The notes under the pieces: generated by a model
What the model was told of the DNA's origin: nothing
Seen by the model: only the letters and a program-made list of their open reading frames with translations
The model's database searches: none
Translations under genes and position numbers: made by a program
NCBI GenBank assembly: GCA_910583525.1
Contig: CAJTXL010000023.1
Location: forward strand, 1 to 52,926
From: an uncultured Muribaculaceae bacterium
GTDB lineage: Bacteria > Bacteroidota > Bacteroidia > Bacteroidales > Muribaculaceae
Direction: 5' to 3'
Length of the DNA stretch: 52,926 bases
In this document: piece by piece, positions 1 to 8,629 of the stretch
Layout of the letters: every line of letters begins with the position of its first letter
Numbering within the stretch: position 1 is the stretch's first letter

Positions 1-50
1 CGCAGCACTCGCACCTGAAACGAGCGCGTCTACCATTCCGCCACCTGGGC
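1..50 (-). tRNA. tRNA-Leu (anticodon CAG), 3' part cut off by the window edge
   Basis: Read on the minus strand from position 50, the sequence folds as a leucine tRNA 5' half: acceptor strand GCCCAGG, a long D-arm region ending TAGACGC, and an anticodon stem CTCGT/GCGAG around the loop TTCAGGT, giving anticodon CAG. It lines up closely with the 5' half of Escherichia coli tRNA-Leu(CAG). The variable arm, T-arm and 3' acceptor strand lie outside the window. Confidence 0.9.
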
Positions 51-59
51 TTTGCAGTG

Positions 60-67
60 CAAAGTTA
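60..67 (-). promoter_or_regulatory. -7 box of the tRNA-Leu promoter
   Basis: The minus strand reads TAACTTTG, an exact match to the Bacteroidetes -7 element TAnnTTTG, ending about 9 bases before the tRNA 5' end. That is the expected distance to a start just upstream of the mature tRNA. No clear -33 TTG is seen. Confidence 0.5.
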
Positions 68-112
68 GGCATAATTTTTCGATTTTTGCGCACTTCGGGT
101 CGCTTTTTTTGT

Positions 113-120
113 TATTTTTG
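113..120 (+). promoter_or_regulatory. possible -7 box for rpiB
   Basis: TATTTTTG fits TAnnTTTG and lies about 60 bases before the rpiB ATG. A TTTG at 85-88 is 24 bases away, longer than the usual 19-21, so the assignment is weak. Confidence 0.3.
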
Positions 121-180
121 TTGAAGATTATGCATACGGCATAGCCTTCGACAAGACAAGCAACTGACACACAAATATAT

Positions 181-645
181 ATGAGTATTTTGAAAGAAAA
201 TTTGCCGGCCGGGCTTTGTAGCGACCATGCCGGCTACGAAATGAAATCGATTATCGAGGGTTACCTCGAAGCTAACGGTATCAAATACGAAGATTTCGGC
301 ACTCACAGCAAAGAGAGCTGCGACTATCCCGACTATGCGCACCCGTGCGCAAAGGCTGTCGAGCAAGGGCGCTGTTATCCCGGCATTGCCCTATGCGGTT
401 CCGGCAATGGTATCGGCATGACTCTCAACAAGCATCAGGGCATACGCGCCGCTCTCTGCTGGACGCCCGAACTGGCACGCCTTGCAAGAGCGCACAACGA
501 CGCCAACGTACTGGTGCTTCCGGCCAGGTTCATTGCTCCCGAAATGGCTCTCGAAATCGTCGATACATTCCTTTCGACACCTTTTGAGGGCGGACGCCAT
601 CAAAGGAGAATTGAAAAAATACCGGCTTTCAGAGATTGCAAATAA
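181..645 (+). CDS. rpiB: ribose-5-phosphate isomerase B (RpiB/LacAB family)
   Basis: This 154-residue cytoplasmic enzyme should interconvert ribose 5-phosphate and ribulose 5-phosphate in the pentose phosphate pathway. The DHAGYE motif (residues 15-20), the active-site cysteine C72 in ALCGSGNGIGM and the phosphate-binding HND (105-107) and GRHQRR (138-143) segments are all present. The length is normal for the family. The ATG at 181 is the only start that keeps the N-terminal strand. The gene stands alone on the plus strand, faces a GH78-like gene and shares a terminator with it. LacA/LacB or allose isomerases belong to the same family, so the exact sugar is inferred. Confidence 0.93.
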   Translation: MSILKENLPAGLCSDHAGYEMKSIIEGYLEANGIKYEDFGTHSKESCDYPDYAHPCAKAVEQGRCYPGIALCGSGNGIGMTLNKHQGIRAALCWTPELARLARAHNDANVLVLPARFIAPEMALEIVDTFLSTPFEGGRHQRRIEKIPAFRDCK

Positions 646-667
646 GAGATTCAAAAGTATCCTGTGA

Positions 668-703
668 AGTGATTTAAACTTATTAAAATAAGTTTAAATC
701 ACT
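668..703. terminator. bidirectional terminator between rpiB and the GH78-like gene
   Basis: A perfect 17-bp inverted repeat (668-684 with 687-703) has a two-base loop and AT-rich flanks on both sides. It sits between two convergent genes, so it can stop transcription in both directions. Confidence 0.8.
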
Positions 704-721
704 CTTTTATAAAATACGCCC

Positions 722-2329
722 TCAGACATTCTGAAAAATTTCAGGATAGCGCACAATAAAGTATACGGGCGTACAGCTCCATGCATGGCAGTAACTATTC
801 AATAAGGTATATCCGTTATACGATGAGAAGAAGTGGTCCTCAGGGATATAAAATTCCCAAAAGGTGTCGGCTCCGTGCTTGACCATTCCACCCCAAAATT
901 CTTCGACATAATTTCTGGCTTCTTTGGCGAGTCCGGCGTCAATAAGCGCCTGGACAAAGAAATGATTTGCGTAAGGCGTTCCACATTTTATTACATCAGC
1001 TTCGTAAAGGGCATAGCGCAAAGCCCTTTTGCTTTCTTTTTCGGAAAGGAGTCCGCCCAAAACAGCCCACGATATGCCGGTCCGCGAAATCTGTCGTGAC
1101 GAGCCGCTCACAATTGCACCACGGGCTTCATCCCAAAACGACTTGCGCCCACGTCTCCTCATCGACTTCAAAATAGCGGCATAGCGAGAGGTATCGTTGT
1201 TTCGCCCGATTTTGGACGCCAGGGCCATCGCCCGTTTGATTATATACATGGTATAGCAGTGTAGCGCTGCATCTTTATTCAGCTCTACAGGGCACCAATC
1301 AAAAAACACCGTATTCCATCTTACGCCGTCAATGGTGGCATCAAGTTGATGCCGAGCTATATCCCAAAGGTCTATGACTGTAGCAGTATCGCCTGTGGCG
1401 TCGAAATAGTCATCTAATGTAGGCATGAAAGCAAGAGCGTAGTCTTGGAATTGGTTGGATTGCCATTGTAGGCGTGGAGTATCGGCAAGGTTTGAATTTA
1501 TCTGTCCCGTCAAGGGGTCGGCGCATGCTGCCAGCAGATACAGACAGCGTTTGGTGAGACTGTGCTGTTGAAATGTAACGGTGTTCGCCAATGCCTGTAG
1601 ATAGAAATCGCCACCCCATAATCGCTGGTCGCGTTTAGGCCCGTCTTCATAGACCGTCTGCATGCAATCGCGCAGTGTGTTTTCGCTTACTTTGGCTATT
1701 TGCCGGAATATTTCGGGAGTGTTCGACTCCAGACGGCAATGCGAACGCCCCGCGGATGTTGTGGCTTCCCATTCGACCGACTTAATGAACGAAACACAAT
1801 ACGGCGACGGACTTACAGGAGTGATTTTCATATACCGTCCTGTGACGCGCCAAGGAATAGTATGCTTTTCGTTATAATCTACATCAACCTGGAAGTCCTG
1901 TAGCCAAGCTCTACTAAGGCTACCCGTGAAAGGCTCTCGTGGCATATGCAAATCTGACGGAACTTCAGCAAATGATACAAAGAAACGCTGCCTGGCATCC
2001 TGCATCATCCACGGGTTTGACAATTCGATGGTTACACTCCCCACCAAATGCTCGCCAAAATCGAAAATCACAGACTCGCCATCTGAGATGCGGCGGCGGT
2101 AGATGCTATCCGGCGATACTGAAGATATGAAACGGACACCTTGAAATGCGGTGGGGTCTTCTGTCAGTTCCACAGTCCCGACAGGTTTATGAACCGATTT
2201 ATGCAACTCCGGCTTGAGACTGTCAGCCACTTCAAGCCATTGCCTTCTTTGCGCTTCAGAGATGGTGAATGCCTCGGAGAATATGGACGAAACCATCATC
2301 GCCACGAAAAACAGGAAACGATAAGTCAT
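722..2329 (-). CDS. secreted GH78-like alpha-L-rhamnosidase
   Basis: A 535-residue protein with a signal peptide (about residues 1-20) that probably acts outside the inner membrane on terminal alpha-L-rhamnose. A beta-sandwich-like N-terminal part (about 50-190) precedes an (alpha/alpha)6-barrel catalytic domain (about 200-525). Family motifs are EDGPKRDQRLWGGD (228-241), FDW (343-345), ADTFWE (487-492) and CHAWSCTP (514-521); the acidic residues in these blocks are the likely catalytic ones. Many GH78 enzymes are longer and carry extra beta domains, so this is a compact member. The ATG at 2329 starts directly at the signal peptide. No transporter adjoins it, so it looks like a stand-alone enzyme. 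Its DNA is less GC-rich than the loci after 5.9 kb. Substrate specificity is inferred from the family only. Confidence 0.85.
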   Translation of the reverse strand: MTYRFLFFVAMMVSSIFSEAFTISEAQRRQWLEVADSLKPELHKSVHKPVGTVELTEDPTAFQGVRFISSVSPDSIYRRRISDGESVIFDFGEHLVGSVTIELSNPWMMQDARQRFFVSFAEVPSDLHMPREPFTGSLSRAWLQDFQVDVDYNEKHTIPWRVTGRYMKITPVSPSPYCVSFIKSVEWEATTSAGRSHCRLESNTPEIFRQIAKVSENTLRDCMQTVYEDGPKRDQRLWGGDFYLQALANTVTFQQHSLTKRCLYLLAACADPLTGQINSNLADTPRLQWQSNQFQDYALAFMPTLDDYFDATGDTATVIDLWDIARHQLDATIDGVRWNTVFFDWCPVELNKDAALHCYTMYIIKRAMALASKIGRNNDTSRYAAILKSMRRRGRKSFWDEARGAIVSGSSRQISRTGISWAVLGGLLSEKESKRALRYALYEADVIKCGTPYANHFFVQALIDAGLAKEARNYVEEFWGGMVKHGADTFWEFYIPEDHFFSSYNGYTLLNSYCHAWSCTPVYFIVRYPEIFQNV

Positions 2330-2411
2330 GGTATCTACAATTTAAGTTGATGTGTAAATAATAAATTAGGTTGAATGCCGGTCTGCAAAAACCGAATAAA
2401 GACAAATCTAA

Positions 2412-2441
2412 AGAGAGCGGATTTTTATCAATCCGCTCTCT
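2412..2441 (-). terminator. terminator after apt
   Basis: A perfect 12-bp stem (2412-2423 with 2430-2441) with a six-base loop starts 8 bases after the apt stop codon on the minus strand and is followed by a T-rich stretch. The rest of the interval 2330-2449 shows nothing I can name; a clear promoter for the GH78-like gene was not found there. Confidence 0.75.
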
Positions 2442-2449
2442 ACCATGAA

Positions 2450-2968
2450 TCAGTACGATATCAGCGATGTCACCTCGGCGTCGTCGGGTAGTGCCGCACG
2501 GCCATTAAGTGCCGACAGCTCTATAATAAAGTTTACATAGATTTTTTTCGGGTTCAGGCTCTTGACGAGTTTGTAGGCCGCGGCCATCGTTCCACCTGTC
2601 GCGAGCACATCGTCGTGAAGCACTACGATGTCGTCGGGTGTAATGGCGTCGCGGTGTATTTCAATCACGTCCTTTCCATATTCCTTGTCATACTCCTGAC
2701 GGATTGTATCTGCCGGAAGTTTGCCCGGTTTGCGAGCAGGCACAAAACCGGCGCCGATTTCGTAGGCGAGTATAGAGCCGCCGATAAAACCGCGCGATTC
2801 GATGCCCACAACTTTGGTCACGCCTTTATCGCGATAGAGCTGCGACAAGTCCCAACCTATTATGTGAAGGGCGCGAGGGTCTTTGAATACGGTTGTGAGG
2901 TCTTTAAAGACAATACCCTTTGTCGGGAAATCGACAACGTCGCGAATACGAGATTTGATGTATTCCAT
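2450..2968 (-). CDS. apt: adenine phosphoribosyltransferase
   Basis: This 172-residue cytoplasmic enzyme salvages adenine by joining it to PRPP to give AMP. The PRPP-binding loop VVLHDDVLATGGT (115-127) is clear, as is the ESRGF segment (57-61) found in Apt. Length and start are normal for the family. It is the last gene of the minus-strand run ybeY-mnmG-apt, 75 bases after mnmG, and is followed by a strong terminator. The only oddity is the parS-like site in its 5' leader. Confidence 0.95.
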   Translation of the reverse strand: MEYIKSRIRDVVDFPTKGIVFKDLTTVFKDPRALHIIGWDLSQLYRDKGVTKVVGIESRGFIGGSILAYEIGAGFVPARKPGKLPADTIRQEYDKEYGKDVIEIHRDAITPDDIVVLHDDVLATGGTMAAAYKLVKSLNPKKIYVNFIIELSALNGRAALPDDAEVTSLISY

Positions 2969-3020
2969 TTAAGTATCTTGATGTTTAATTTGTTGATATT
3001 CTATTATTTGAAGCCATTAT

Positions 3021-3036
3021 TGTTTCACGTGGAACA
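3021..3036. other. parS: parS centromere-like site (ParB binding sequence)
   Basis: The minus strand reads TGTTCCACGTGAAACA, which matches the widely conserved chromosomal parS consensus TGTTNCACGTGAAACA at all 16 positions. It lies in the 75-base gap between the mnmG stop and the apt start. parS sites cluster around replication origins and mnmG (gidA) is an origin-near gene in many bacteria, so the context agrees. ParB binding here is inferred. Confidence 0.8.
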
Positions 3037-3043
3037 ATAAATT

Positions 3044-4924
3044 TCATCTATTCACAAGCAAAAGCAGCATATTTACATCGGAAGGAGAAATGCCGGGGAT
3101 GCGCGAAGCCTGGCCAATAGTCAACGGAGAATGACGTTTCAGTTTTTGCCGTCCTTCTGTAGATATTGACTTCAGCGAATCATAGTCGATATCTTTGGGC
3201 AGCCTGATTTCTTCGAGACGCATTAGCTTGTCGGCTATCAGCTGTTCTCGGGCAATGTATCCTTGGTATTTTATAAGTATCTCGGCAGCCTCGACGATTT
3301 CGTCGCGTCGTTCGTCAGGCAGAGACTTTATTAACTTCGCCAAAGGAGCGACAGCATCGGCAAGCATAGAGAGCGAAAGTTGCGGACGCTGCACGAGGTC
3401 GCGTAGCTTGACGCCTTGTCTTAGCGGCGATGTCCCCACAGCCTGCAAAAGTTGCTCAACTTCATGTGGGTGAACCGTCAAGCGCTCTGAAAGTTCGATT
3501 ATGCTGTCGCGCAAGTTCTTTTTCTGTTGCATAAGTTCGAAACGCTCGTCCGAAGCCAATCCAATTTCATGGCCGAGCGGCGTAAGACGCATATCGGCAT
3601 CATCCTGACGGAGCAATATGCGGTATTCAGCCCTCGATGTAAACATACGATACGGTTCGTCGACACCTTTTGTAACAAGGTCGTCTATCAGCACGCCAAT
3701 ATATGCCTGGTTTCGGGCAAGCGTAAACTGCTCACGCCCGAGCGCGCTCAGAGCGGCATTGGCACCGGCGACGAGTCCCTGGCCGGCGGCTTCCTCATAT
3801 CCCGTGGTTCCGTTTATTTGTCCTGCAAAATACAGACCCGGCACAAGGTTTGTCTCAAGCGTATGCTTTAGCTGTGTAGGGTCGAAGAAATCATATTCTA
3901 TGGCATAACCGGCACGGTAAAGCTGCGCGTCGGCCAAAGCCGGAACGGTAGAGAGCGCACCGATTTGTATATCCATGGGCATGGACGACGAGAACCCGTT
4001 TACATAGAACTCTGTCGTCGTCTCGCCCTCAGGTTCAAGGAAAAGCTGATGCTCGGTCTTGTCGGCAAAAGTAACGATTTTAGTCTCTATCGATGGGCAA
4101 TAGCGAGGGCCGATGCTTTGTATCTGTCCATTGTACAAAGGAGAGTCGGGCAAGCCCCTGCGCAGTATTTCGCAGGTCTCTCTATTGGTATATACAATAT
4201 AGCAGTCTCGTTGTTTCAATGATGATTCTATGCCGGGAAGATACGAAAATATATGTTTTACCTGGTCGCCCGGCTGTGCTACGGCTTTATCGAAATCAAT
4301 CGTCCGCCCGTCGAGCCGCACCGGTGTTCCCGTCTTCATCCGGTCGGTTCTGAAGCCCAACCCGGCCAACTGTTCGGTAATACCGGTCGATGCCGGCTCG
4401 GAAATACGACCTCCGGCAAACGACACACGTCCGATGTGCATCAGACCGTTGAGGAATGTTCCGTTCGTCAGCACCACCTTATTTGCGAAGAAAGAAGCGC
4501 CCTCAGAGGTGTGAACTCCGCCGAGCTTGCCGTCTTCGTCGAAAAGCAGGCGGTCTACACTGCCCTGCCACATCGACAGATTTGGTGTCTGCTCAAGAGT
4601 CTCACGCCACAGAGCGGAAAATTTATTGCGGTCGGCCTGTGCCCTGGGGCTCCACATGGCCGGACCTTTGCTTCGGTTCAGCATACGGAACTGTATGGCC
4701 GTGCGGTCGGTAATAATACCCGTCATGCCACCGAGGGCATCAATCTCGCGGACAATCTGTCCTTTGGCAATGCCGCCTATGGCCGGATTGCAGCTCATCT
4801 GCGCAATCTTATTCATATCCATTGTTATCAAGAGGGTCCGCGCACCAATCCTGGCCGCCGCATGGGCAGCCTCACAACCGGCATGACCGGCTCCCACAAC
4901 AATAACATCGAAATCGAAACGCAT
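3044..4924 (-). CDS. mnmG: tRNA uridine-5-carboxymethylaminomethyl modification enzyme MnmG
   Basis: A 626-residue FAD-dependent enzyme that, with MnmE, modifies U34 in the wobble position of certain tRNAs. The Rossmann dinucleotide-binding motif GAGHAG (11-16) opens the protein, and the family segments TGTFLNGLMHIG and PRYCPSIETKI follow. The C-terminal helical part that contacts tRNA is present, ending in a typical PGISPSDVN segment. I start at the ATG at 4924 because the first residues there (MRFDFDVIVVGAG) match the family; upstream in-frame codons only add non-family residues and overlap ybeY. It lies 22 bases after ybeY in an operon that continues to apt. Confidence 0.95.
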   Translation of the reverse strand: MRFDFDVIVVGAGHAGCEAAHAAARIGARTLLITMDMNKIAQMSCNPAIGGIAKGQIVREIDALGGMTGIITDRTAIQFRMLNRSKGPAMWSPRAQADRNKFSALWRETLEQTPNLSMWQGSVDRLLFDEDGKLGGVHTSEGASFFANKVVLTNGTFLNGLMHIGRVSFAGGRISEPASTGITEQLAGLGFRTDRMKTGTPVRLDGRTIDFDKAVAQPGDQVKHIFSYLPGIESSLKQRDCYIVYTNRETCEILRRGLPDSPLYNGQIQSIGPRYCPSIETKIVTFADKTEHQLFLEPEGETTTEFYVNGFSSSMPMDIQIGALSTVPALADAQLYRAGYAIEYDFFDPTQLKHTLETNLVPGLYFAGQINGTTGYEEAAGQGLVAGANAALSALGREQFTLARNQAYIGVLIDDLVTKGVDEPYRMFTSRAEYRILLRQDDADMRLTPLGHEIGLASDERFELMQQKKNLRDSIIELSERLTVHPHEVEQLLQAVGTSPLRQGVKLRDLVQRPQLSLSMLADAVAPLAKLIKSLPDERRDEIVEAAEILIKYQGYIAREQLIADKLMRLEEIRLPKDIDYDSLKSISTEGRQKLKRHSPLTIGQASRIPGISPSDVNMLLLLVNR

Positions 4925-4946
4925 AGTAATAAGCAATGAATAGTGG

Positions 4947-5381
4947 TTACGGACGCATGCCGTCGAACATGGCAAGCGCCCTGTTCTCGGCCTGTTCCAT
5001 TATTTCGCGTTCTCCCGGGCCTTTGTCATTAATGCCGCAAAGATGGAGAACCCCGTGAATTATCACCCGATGCAGTTCCCTGAGATAATCTTCGCCTAAA
5101 CCGGAAGCATTGCTACGGACAGTATCGAGCGATATAAACAAGTCGCCACGCAGCATCTCTCCACGGCAATCATCAAAAGTGATGATGTCGGTATAATAAT
5201 CATGTTCAAGAAACTGACGGTTGACCCTTAAAATCTCAGCATCACTGCAAAAAATATAGTTCAAGAAGCGGACTTTGCGGTTATACAATTGCGCAACCTG
5301 CGCAATCCAATGCTCAAGCCGTTGATAATCAAGCACAGGAGCTTCCACTCCCGATGTTAACCACTGAAATTCGGATTTCAT
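4947..5381 (-). CDS. ybeY: endoribonuclease YbeY (rRNA maturation)
   Basis: A 144-residue metal-dependent RNase family protein involved in 16S rRNA 3' maturation and ribosome quality control. The metal-site motif appears as HGVLHLCGIND (109-119): two histidines, H109 and H113, are in place, but the third metal-binding position of the Escherichia coli protein (His) is Asp119 here. I believe this substitution is common in Bacteroidetes YbeY, from memory. A longer reading from 5411 is unlikely, because the ybeY promoter's -7 box (5409-5416) overlaps that start; the ATG at 5381 fits. It is the first gene of the operon ybeY-mnmG-apt. Confidence 0.9.
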   Translation of the reverse strand: MKSEFQWLTSGVEAPVLDYQRLEHWIAQVAQLYNRKVRFLNYIFCSDAEILRVNRQFLEHDYYTDIITFDDCRGEMLRGDLFISLDTVRSNASGLGEDYLRELHRVIIHGVLHLCGINDKGPGEREIMEQAENRALAMFDGMRP

Positions 5382-5408
5382 TATCAGCAAATCTCTGAGA
5401 TTAAAGTG

Positions 5409-5439
5409 CAAAGATACAAATTATTTCTATAATTGTCAA
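5409..5439 (-). promoter_or_regulatory. promoter of the ybeY-mnmG-apt operon
   Basis: On the minus strand TTG (5439-5437) is followed after exactly 20 bases by TATCTTTG (5416-5409), a full match to the Bacteroidetes -33/-7 pattern. It fixes the ybeY start at 5381. Confidence 0.75.
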
Positions 5440-5646
5440 TGGCAACATTAGCCCCAAATCAAACTTGATGCCTGCATCCTTAATACAAGAACAATGCGCT
5501 AACATTCAGCTGTTTACCACAAATATAGCACTCTGAGATTTCAAAATTCATAAAAACCATGCACACACCATCGGATTTTCTATTTCTCAAAAAGTGTTCG
5601 TCAAAATAAAATTTTATACAAATGTGAAAAAGTGAGAAAAATTGCT

Positions 5647-5654
5647 TAACTTTG
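5647..5654 (+). promoter_or_regulatory. -7 box upstream of the TonB receptor
   Basis: TAACTTTG matches TAnnTTTG and would start a transcript near 5661, leaving a leader of about 230 bases. No good -33 TTG is seen. In the 480-base gap 5412-5893 I find the two promoters and no believable gene. I looked for a cobalamin riboswitch B12 box in the leader and saw none. Confidence 0.45.
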
Positions 5655-5893
5655 TTGCATGGAAGCAACTTGGCGACAAAACCTCCGCTCAAGCCGTTTT
5701 TTCAGGCATTACCGATGCTCCTTCAATGCAGAGCTATCGGTCGGAGCGTCAGACTTCATACGACAGACAATATCCATCATAAAGACATACACACCGGCAC
5801 AGACAGTCCTACGTTGACTACGGGACTTCTGTTGCCGGACTTTTTTTGCAACAACTCAACAACCATATTTTTATCACCTACAAAAAAACTGCA

Positions 5894-8617
5894 ATGAAAC
5901 GACTTATTTCTGCTTTCATCTTGCTGTGGCTTGCGCAGGCAATCGCATTTGCGGCCGGCGCCCAAATCACTTGTAAAGGCACAGTAGTCGACGAAGAAGG
6001 CGAGCCGATTATCGGAGCCAGCATCGTCATAACAGGCGGACGCGCCCTCGCAAGCACCGATGTCGACGGAGACTTCAGCGTAAAAGTTCCCGAAGGAACA
6101 CGCTCGCTGTCTATAAGCTACGTCGGCTACAAAACATGCCAAGTTGCCGTAAAATCACAAATCGGCACAATAAAGATGGAGCCGTCGAACGAAATCCTCA
6201 ATGACGTGGTCGTTACACAGTCATTGGCAAAGACACGACAGACACCGGTGGCTCTCTCTCAAGTTAACCGAGCCGAAATCGACATCAAGCTCGGCACGCA
6301 GGAACTCCCCGAAATACTCAACACCACTCCGGGCGTATGGGCGACCAAAGACGGCGGCGGTTTCGGCGACTCAAAAATCAACATGCGCGGCTTCAAGAAC
6401 GAAAACGTCGCCGTGCTTGTCAACGGTATTCCCGTCAACGACATGGAAGGCGGCAAAGTATATTGGAGCAACTGGGCCGGCCTCGGCGACGTGACATCGA
6501 ACATACAGACACAGCGCGGACTCGGCGCCGCCGTGCTCTCGGCCCCCTCGCTCGGCGGAACAATCAACATCACCACAGCCGGCCTCGACGCACAGAAAGG
6601 CGGCACAGTATGGTACGGAATGGGCAACGACGGCCTCAATGAATACGGCATCAAACTCTCTACAGGCATGCTCAAACACGGATGGGCCATCACCGTGCTC
6701 GGCTCGCACAAATGGGGCGACGGATACATTCAGGGCACCGCATTCTCCGGCTGGAACTATTTCGTCAACGTGTCGAAACGCATCAACGACCGCCATCAGC
6801 TGTCTCTTACCGCATTCGGAGCACCGCAGGAACACGACCAGCGCAAAGGCAACCTCTCAATCAAGAACTACCAGCTCTACGCCAAAGACTTCATGGGCAA
6901 CGACAGCCCCTATAAGTATAACCCCGTATACGGTTTCGACCTCAACGGTCAGCAGCGCACATCGGCACACAACGTCTATCACAAACCGCAGATTTCACTT
7001 GCACACATCTGGCAAATCGACAAAAAATCATCTCTATCGACCACAGCCTACGTCTCGCTTGCAAAAGGCGGCGGATACTCCGGCCAAGGACGCGGCACAT
7101 ACAAAGGACAGTCATTAAGCTACTCCACCTGGCGCGGCGCCTATAACGGCGATCTCGAATGGATTTTCCGCAAACCCGACGGCACTTTCGCCTACGACGA
7201 AGTACAGCTCATGAACCAGGCATCCGAGACCGGCTCTAACATGGTCATGGGAATGTCGAACAACTCACACAACTGGTACGGCCTCATTTCCACATACCAG
7301 AACTCTTTCTGGGACAAGAAACTCAACTTCCTCGCCGGTATCGACGTACGCTACTACGAAGGCCTGCACGACAACAAAATCATCGACCTCTACAACGGCG
7401 CCTATTATATGGATGACACTTCGCGAGACGACGTCAAACCCGAAAACAACTACCGCGCCGCCGACCCCAACTGGCTCTACGAAAAACTCGGCGTAGGCGA
7501 CATCGTATACCGCGACTACACCGGCTATACCCAACAGGAAGGCGTATTCGTGCAAGGCGAGCTCAGCCTCCTCAAAAAGCGCCTCAACCTGCTCCTATCA
7601 GGCTCTATCAGCAACACCGCCTACAAACGCGTCGACCGCTTCTACTATGACGAAGAACACGGCACAACCCCTTGGTATAGCTTCTGGGGCGGAACGGTTA
7701 AGTTCGGAGCCAACTTCAACATCGACCGCTACAACAACGTCTTCGCAAACGTAGGCTATATCTCACGCGCGCCATACTTCCGCGACGGCGTTTTCCTGTC
7801 GCAGGAAACATCGAACGCAGTCAACCCCGACCCCCTAAACGAAAAAGTCTTCTCAGCCGAAATAGGCTACAACTACCGCTCACGCAACATCGCCGTAGGA
7901 GTTAACGCCTACTACACCAAATGGATGGACAAGACATCCGTCAAAAGCGGCGTAATACAAGTGGGCGAACTCACAGGACAGCGGTACACCCTCAACCTCG
8001 CAGGCGTAAACGCCCGCCACATGGGCATCGAAATCGACGTGCTCTACTCCCCCGTCAAATGGTTCGAAGCCAAAGGCATGCTATCGCTTGGCGACTACAC
8101 TTGGGACAGCAACGCCAAAGGCTACTTCTACAACGCCCTCGGCCAGCCCATCAAAGACACCGCCGGCAACCTGGCATCAGGCATCCTCGCGCCCGACCAC
8201 GCATGGGGCATACTCAACCAGAAAGGCACCAAAGTAGGTGGTTCCGCTCAGACAACCGCCGCTATCGGCGTCACGTTCCGTCCATTCGAAGGCTTCCGCA
8301 TCGGAGCCGACTGGAAAGTATCCGACCGCAACTACTCCGACTACAGCCTTAACACGCCCGGCGTAAACCAGACAATCAACCTCGCCAACCCGTGGCGCAT
8401 ACCCTGGGGCAACCAGCTCGACCTGAACGCATCATACCGCTTCCGCATCGGCGGCGTCGAAGCTACAATATTCGGCAACGTCCACAACCTGCTCAACTAC
8501 AACTACGTGGTCGACGCATACAGCAACTCGGCAGTCGACGCCGACTGGGATAACATCTACGGCGTTTACTATTGTTTCGGACGCACATATTCGGCTAAAC
8601 TCCGCATCAAATTCTAA
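5894..8617 (+). CDS. TonB-dependent outer-membrane receptor with N-terminal carboxypeptidase-like domain
   Basis: A 907-residue outer-membrane transporter. A signal peptide (about 1-23) is followed by a carboxypeptidase-regulatory-like beta domain (about 26-105, with the typical GEPIIGASI and ISYVGYKT segments), a plug domain (about 115-230, with MRGFKNENVAVLVNGIPVND) and a 22-strand-type barrel ending in Phe. It resembles general Bacteroidetes TonB receptors rather than the longer SusC type, and no SusD follows. I start at the ATG at 5894 because the upstream in-frame residues precede a complete signal peptide. A surface lipoprotein gene begins 12 bases after its stop, so the two should work as a pair. 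The cargo is unknown; a cobalamin or metal complex is possible only by proximity to the adenosyltransferase gene. Confidence 0.88.
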   Translation: MKRLISAFILLWLAQAIAFAAGAQITCKGTVVDEEGEPIIGASIVITGGRALASTDVDGDFSVKVPEGTRSLSISYVGYKTCQVAVKSQIGTIKMEPSNEILNDVVVTQSLAKTRQTPVALSQVNRAEIDIKLGTQELPEILNTTPGVWATKDGGGFGDSKINMRGFKNENVAVLVNGIPVNDMEGGKVYWSNWAGLGDVTSNIQTQRGLGAAVLSAPSLGGTINITTAGLDAQKGGTVWYGMGNDGLNEYGIKLSTGMLKHGWAITVLGSHKWGDGYIQGTAFSGWNYFVNVSKRINDRHQLSLTAFGAPQEHDQRKGNLSIKNYQLYAKDFMGNDSPYKYNPVYGFDLNGQQRTSAHNVYHKPQISLAHIWQIDKKSSLSTTAYVSLAKGGGYSGQGRGTYKGQSLSYSTWRGAYNGDLEWIFRKPDGTFAYDEVQLMNQASETGSNMVMGMSNNSHNWYGLISTYQNSFWDKKLNFLAGIDVRYYEGLHDNKIIDLYNGAYYMDDTSRDDVKPENNYRAADPNWLYEKLGVGDIVYRDYTGYTQQEGVFVQGELSLLKKRLNLLLSGSISNTAYKRVDRFYYDEEHGTTPWYSFWGGTVKFGANFNIDRYNNVFANVGYISRAPYFRDGVFLSQETSNAVNPDPLNEKVFSAEIGYNYRSRNIAVGVNAYYTKWMDKTSVKSGVIQVGELTGQRYTLNLAGVNARHMGIEIDVLYSPVKWFEAKGMLSLGDYTWDSNAKGYFYNALGQPIKDTAGNLASGILAPDHAWGILNQKGTKVGGSAQTTAAIGVTFRPFEGFRIGADWKVSDRNYSDYSLNTPGVNQTINLANPWRIPWGNQLDLNASYRFRIGGVEATIFGNVHNLLNYNYVVDAYSNSAVDADWDNIYGVYYCFGRTYSAKLRIKF

Positions 8618-8629
8618 GACATCACTGCA

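Noticed and set aside
5412..5893. possible cobalamin riboswitch before the TonB receptor
   Set aside because: I looked for a B12 box and paired core and saw none, and the receptor is larger than BtuB proteins.
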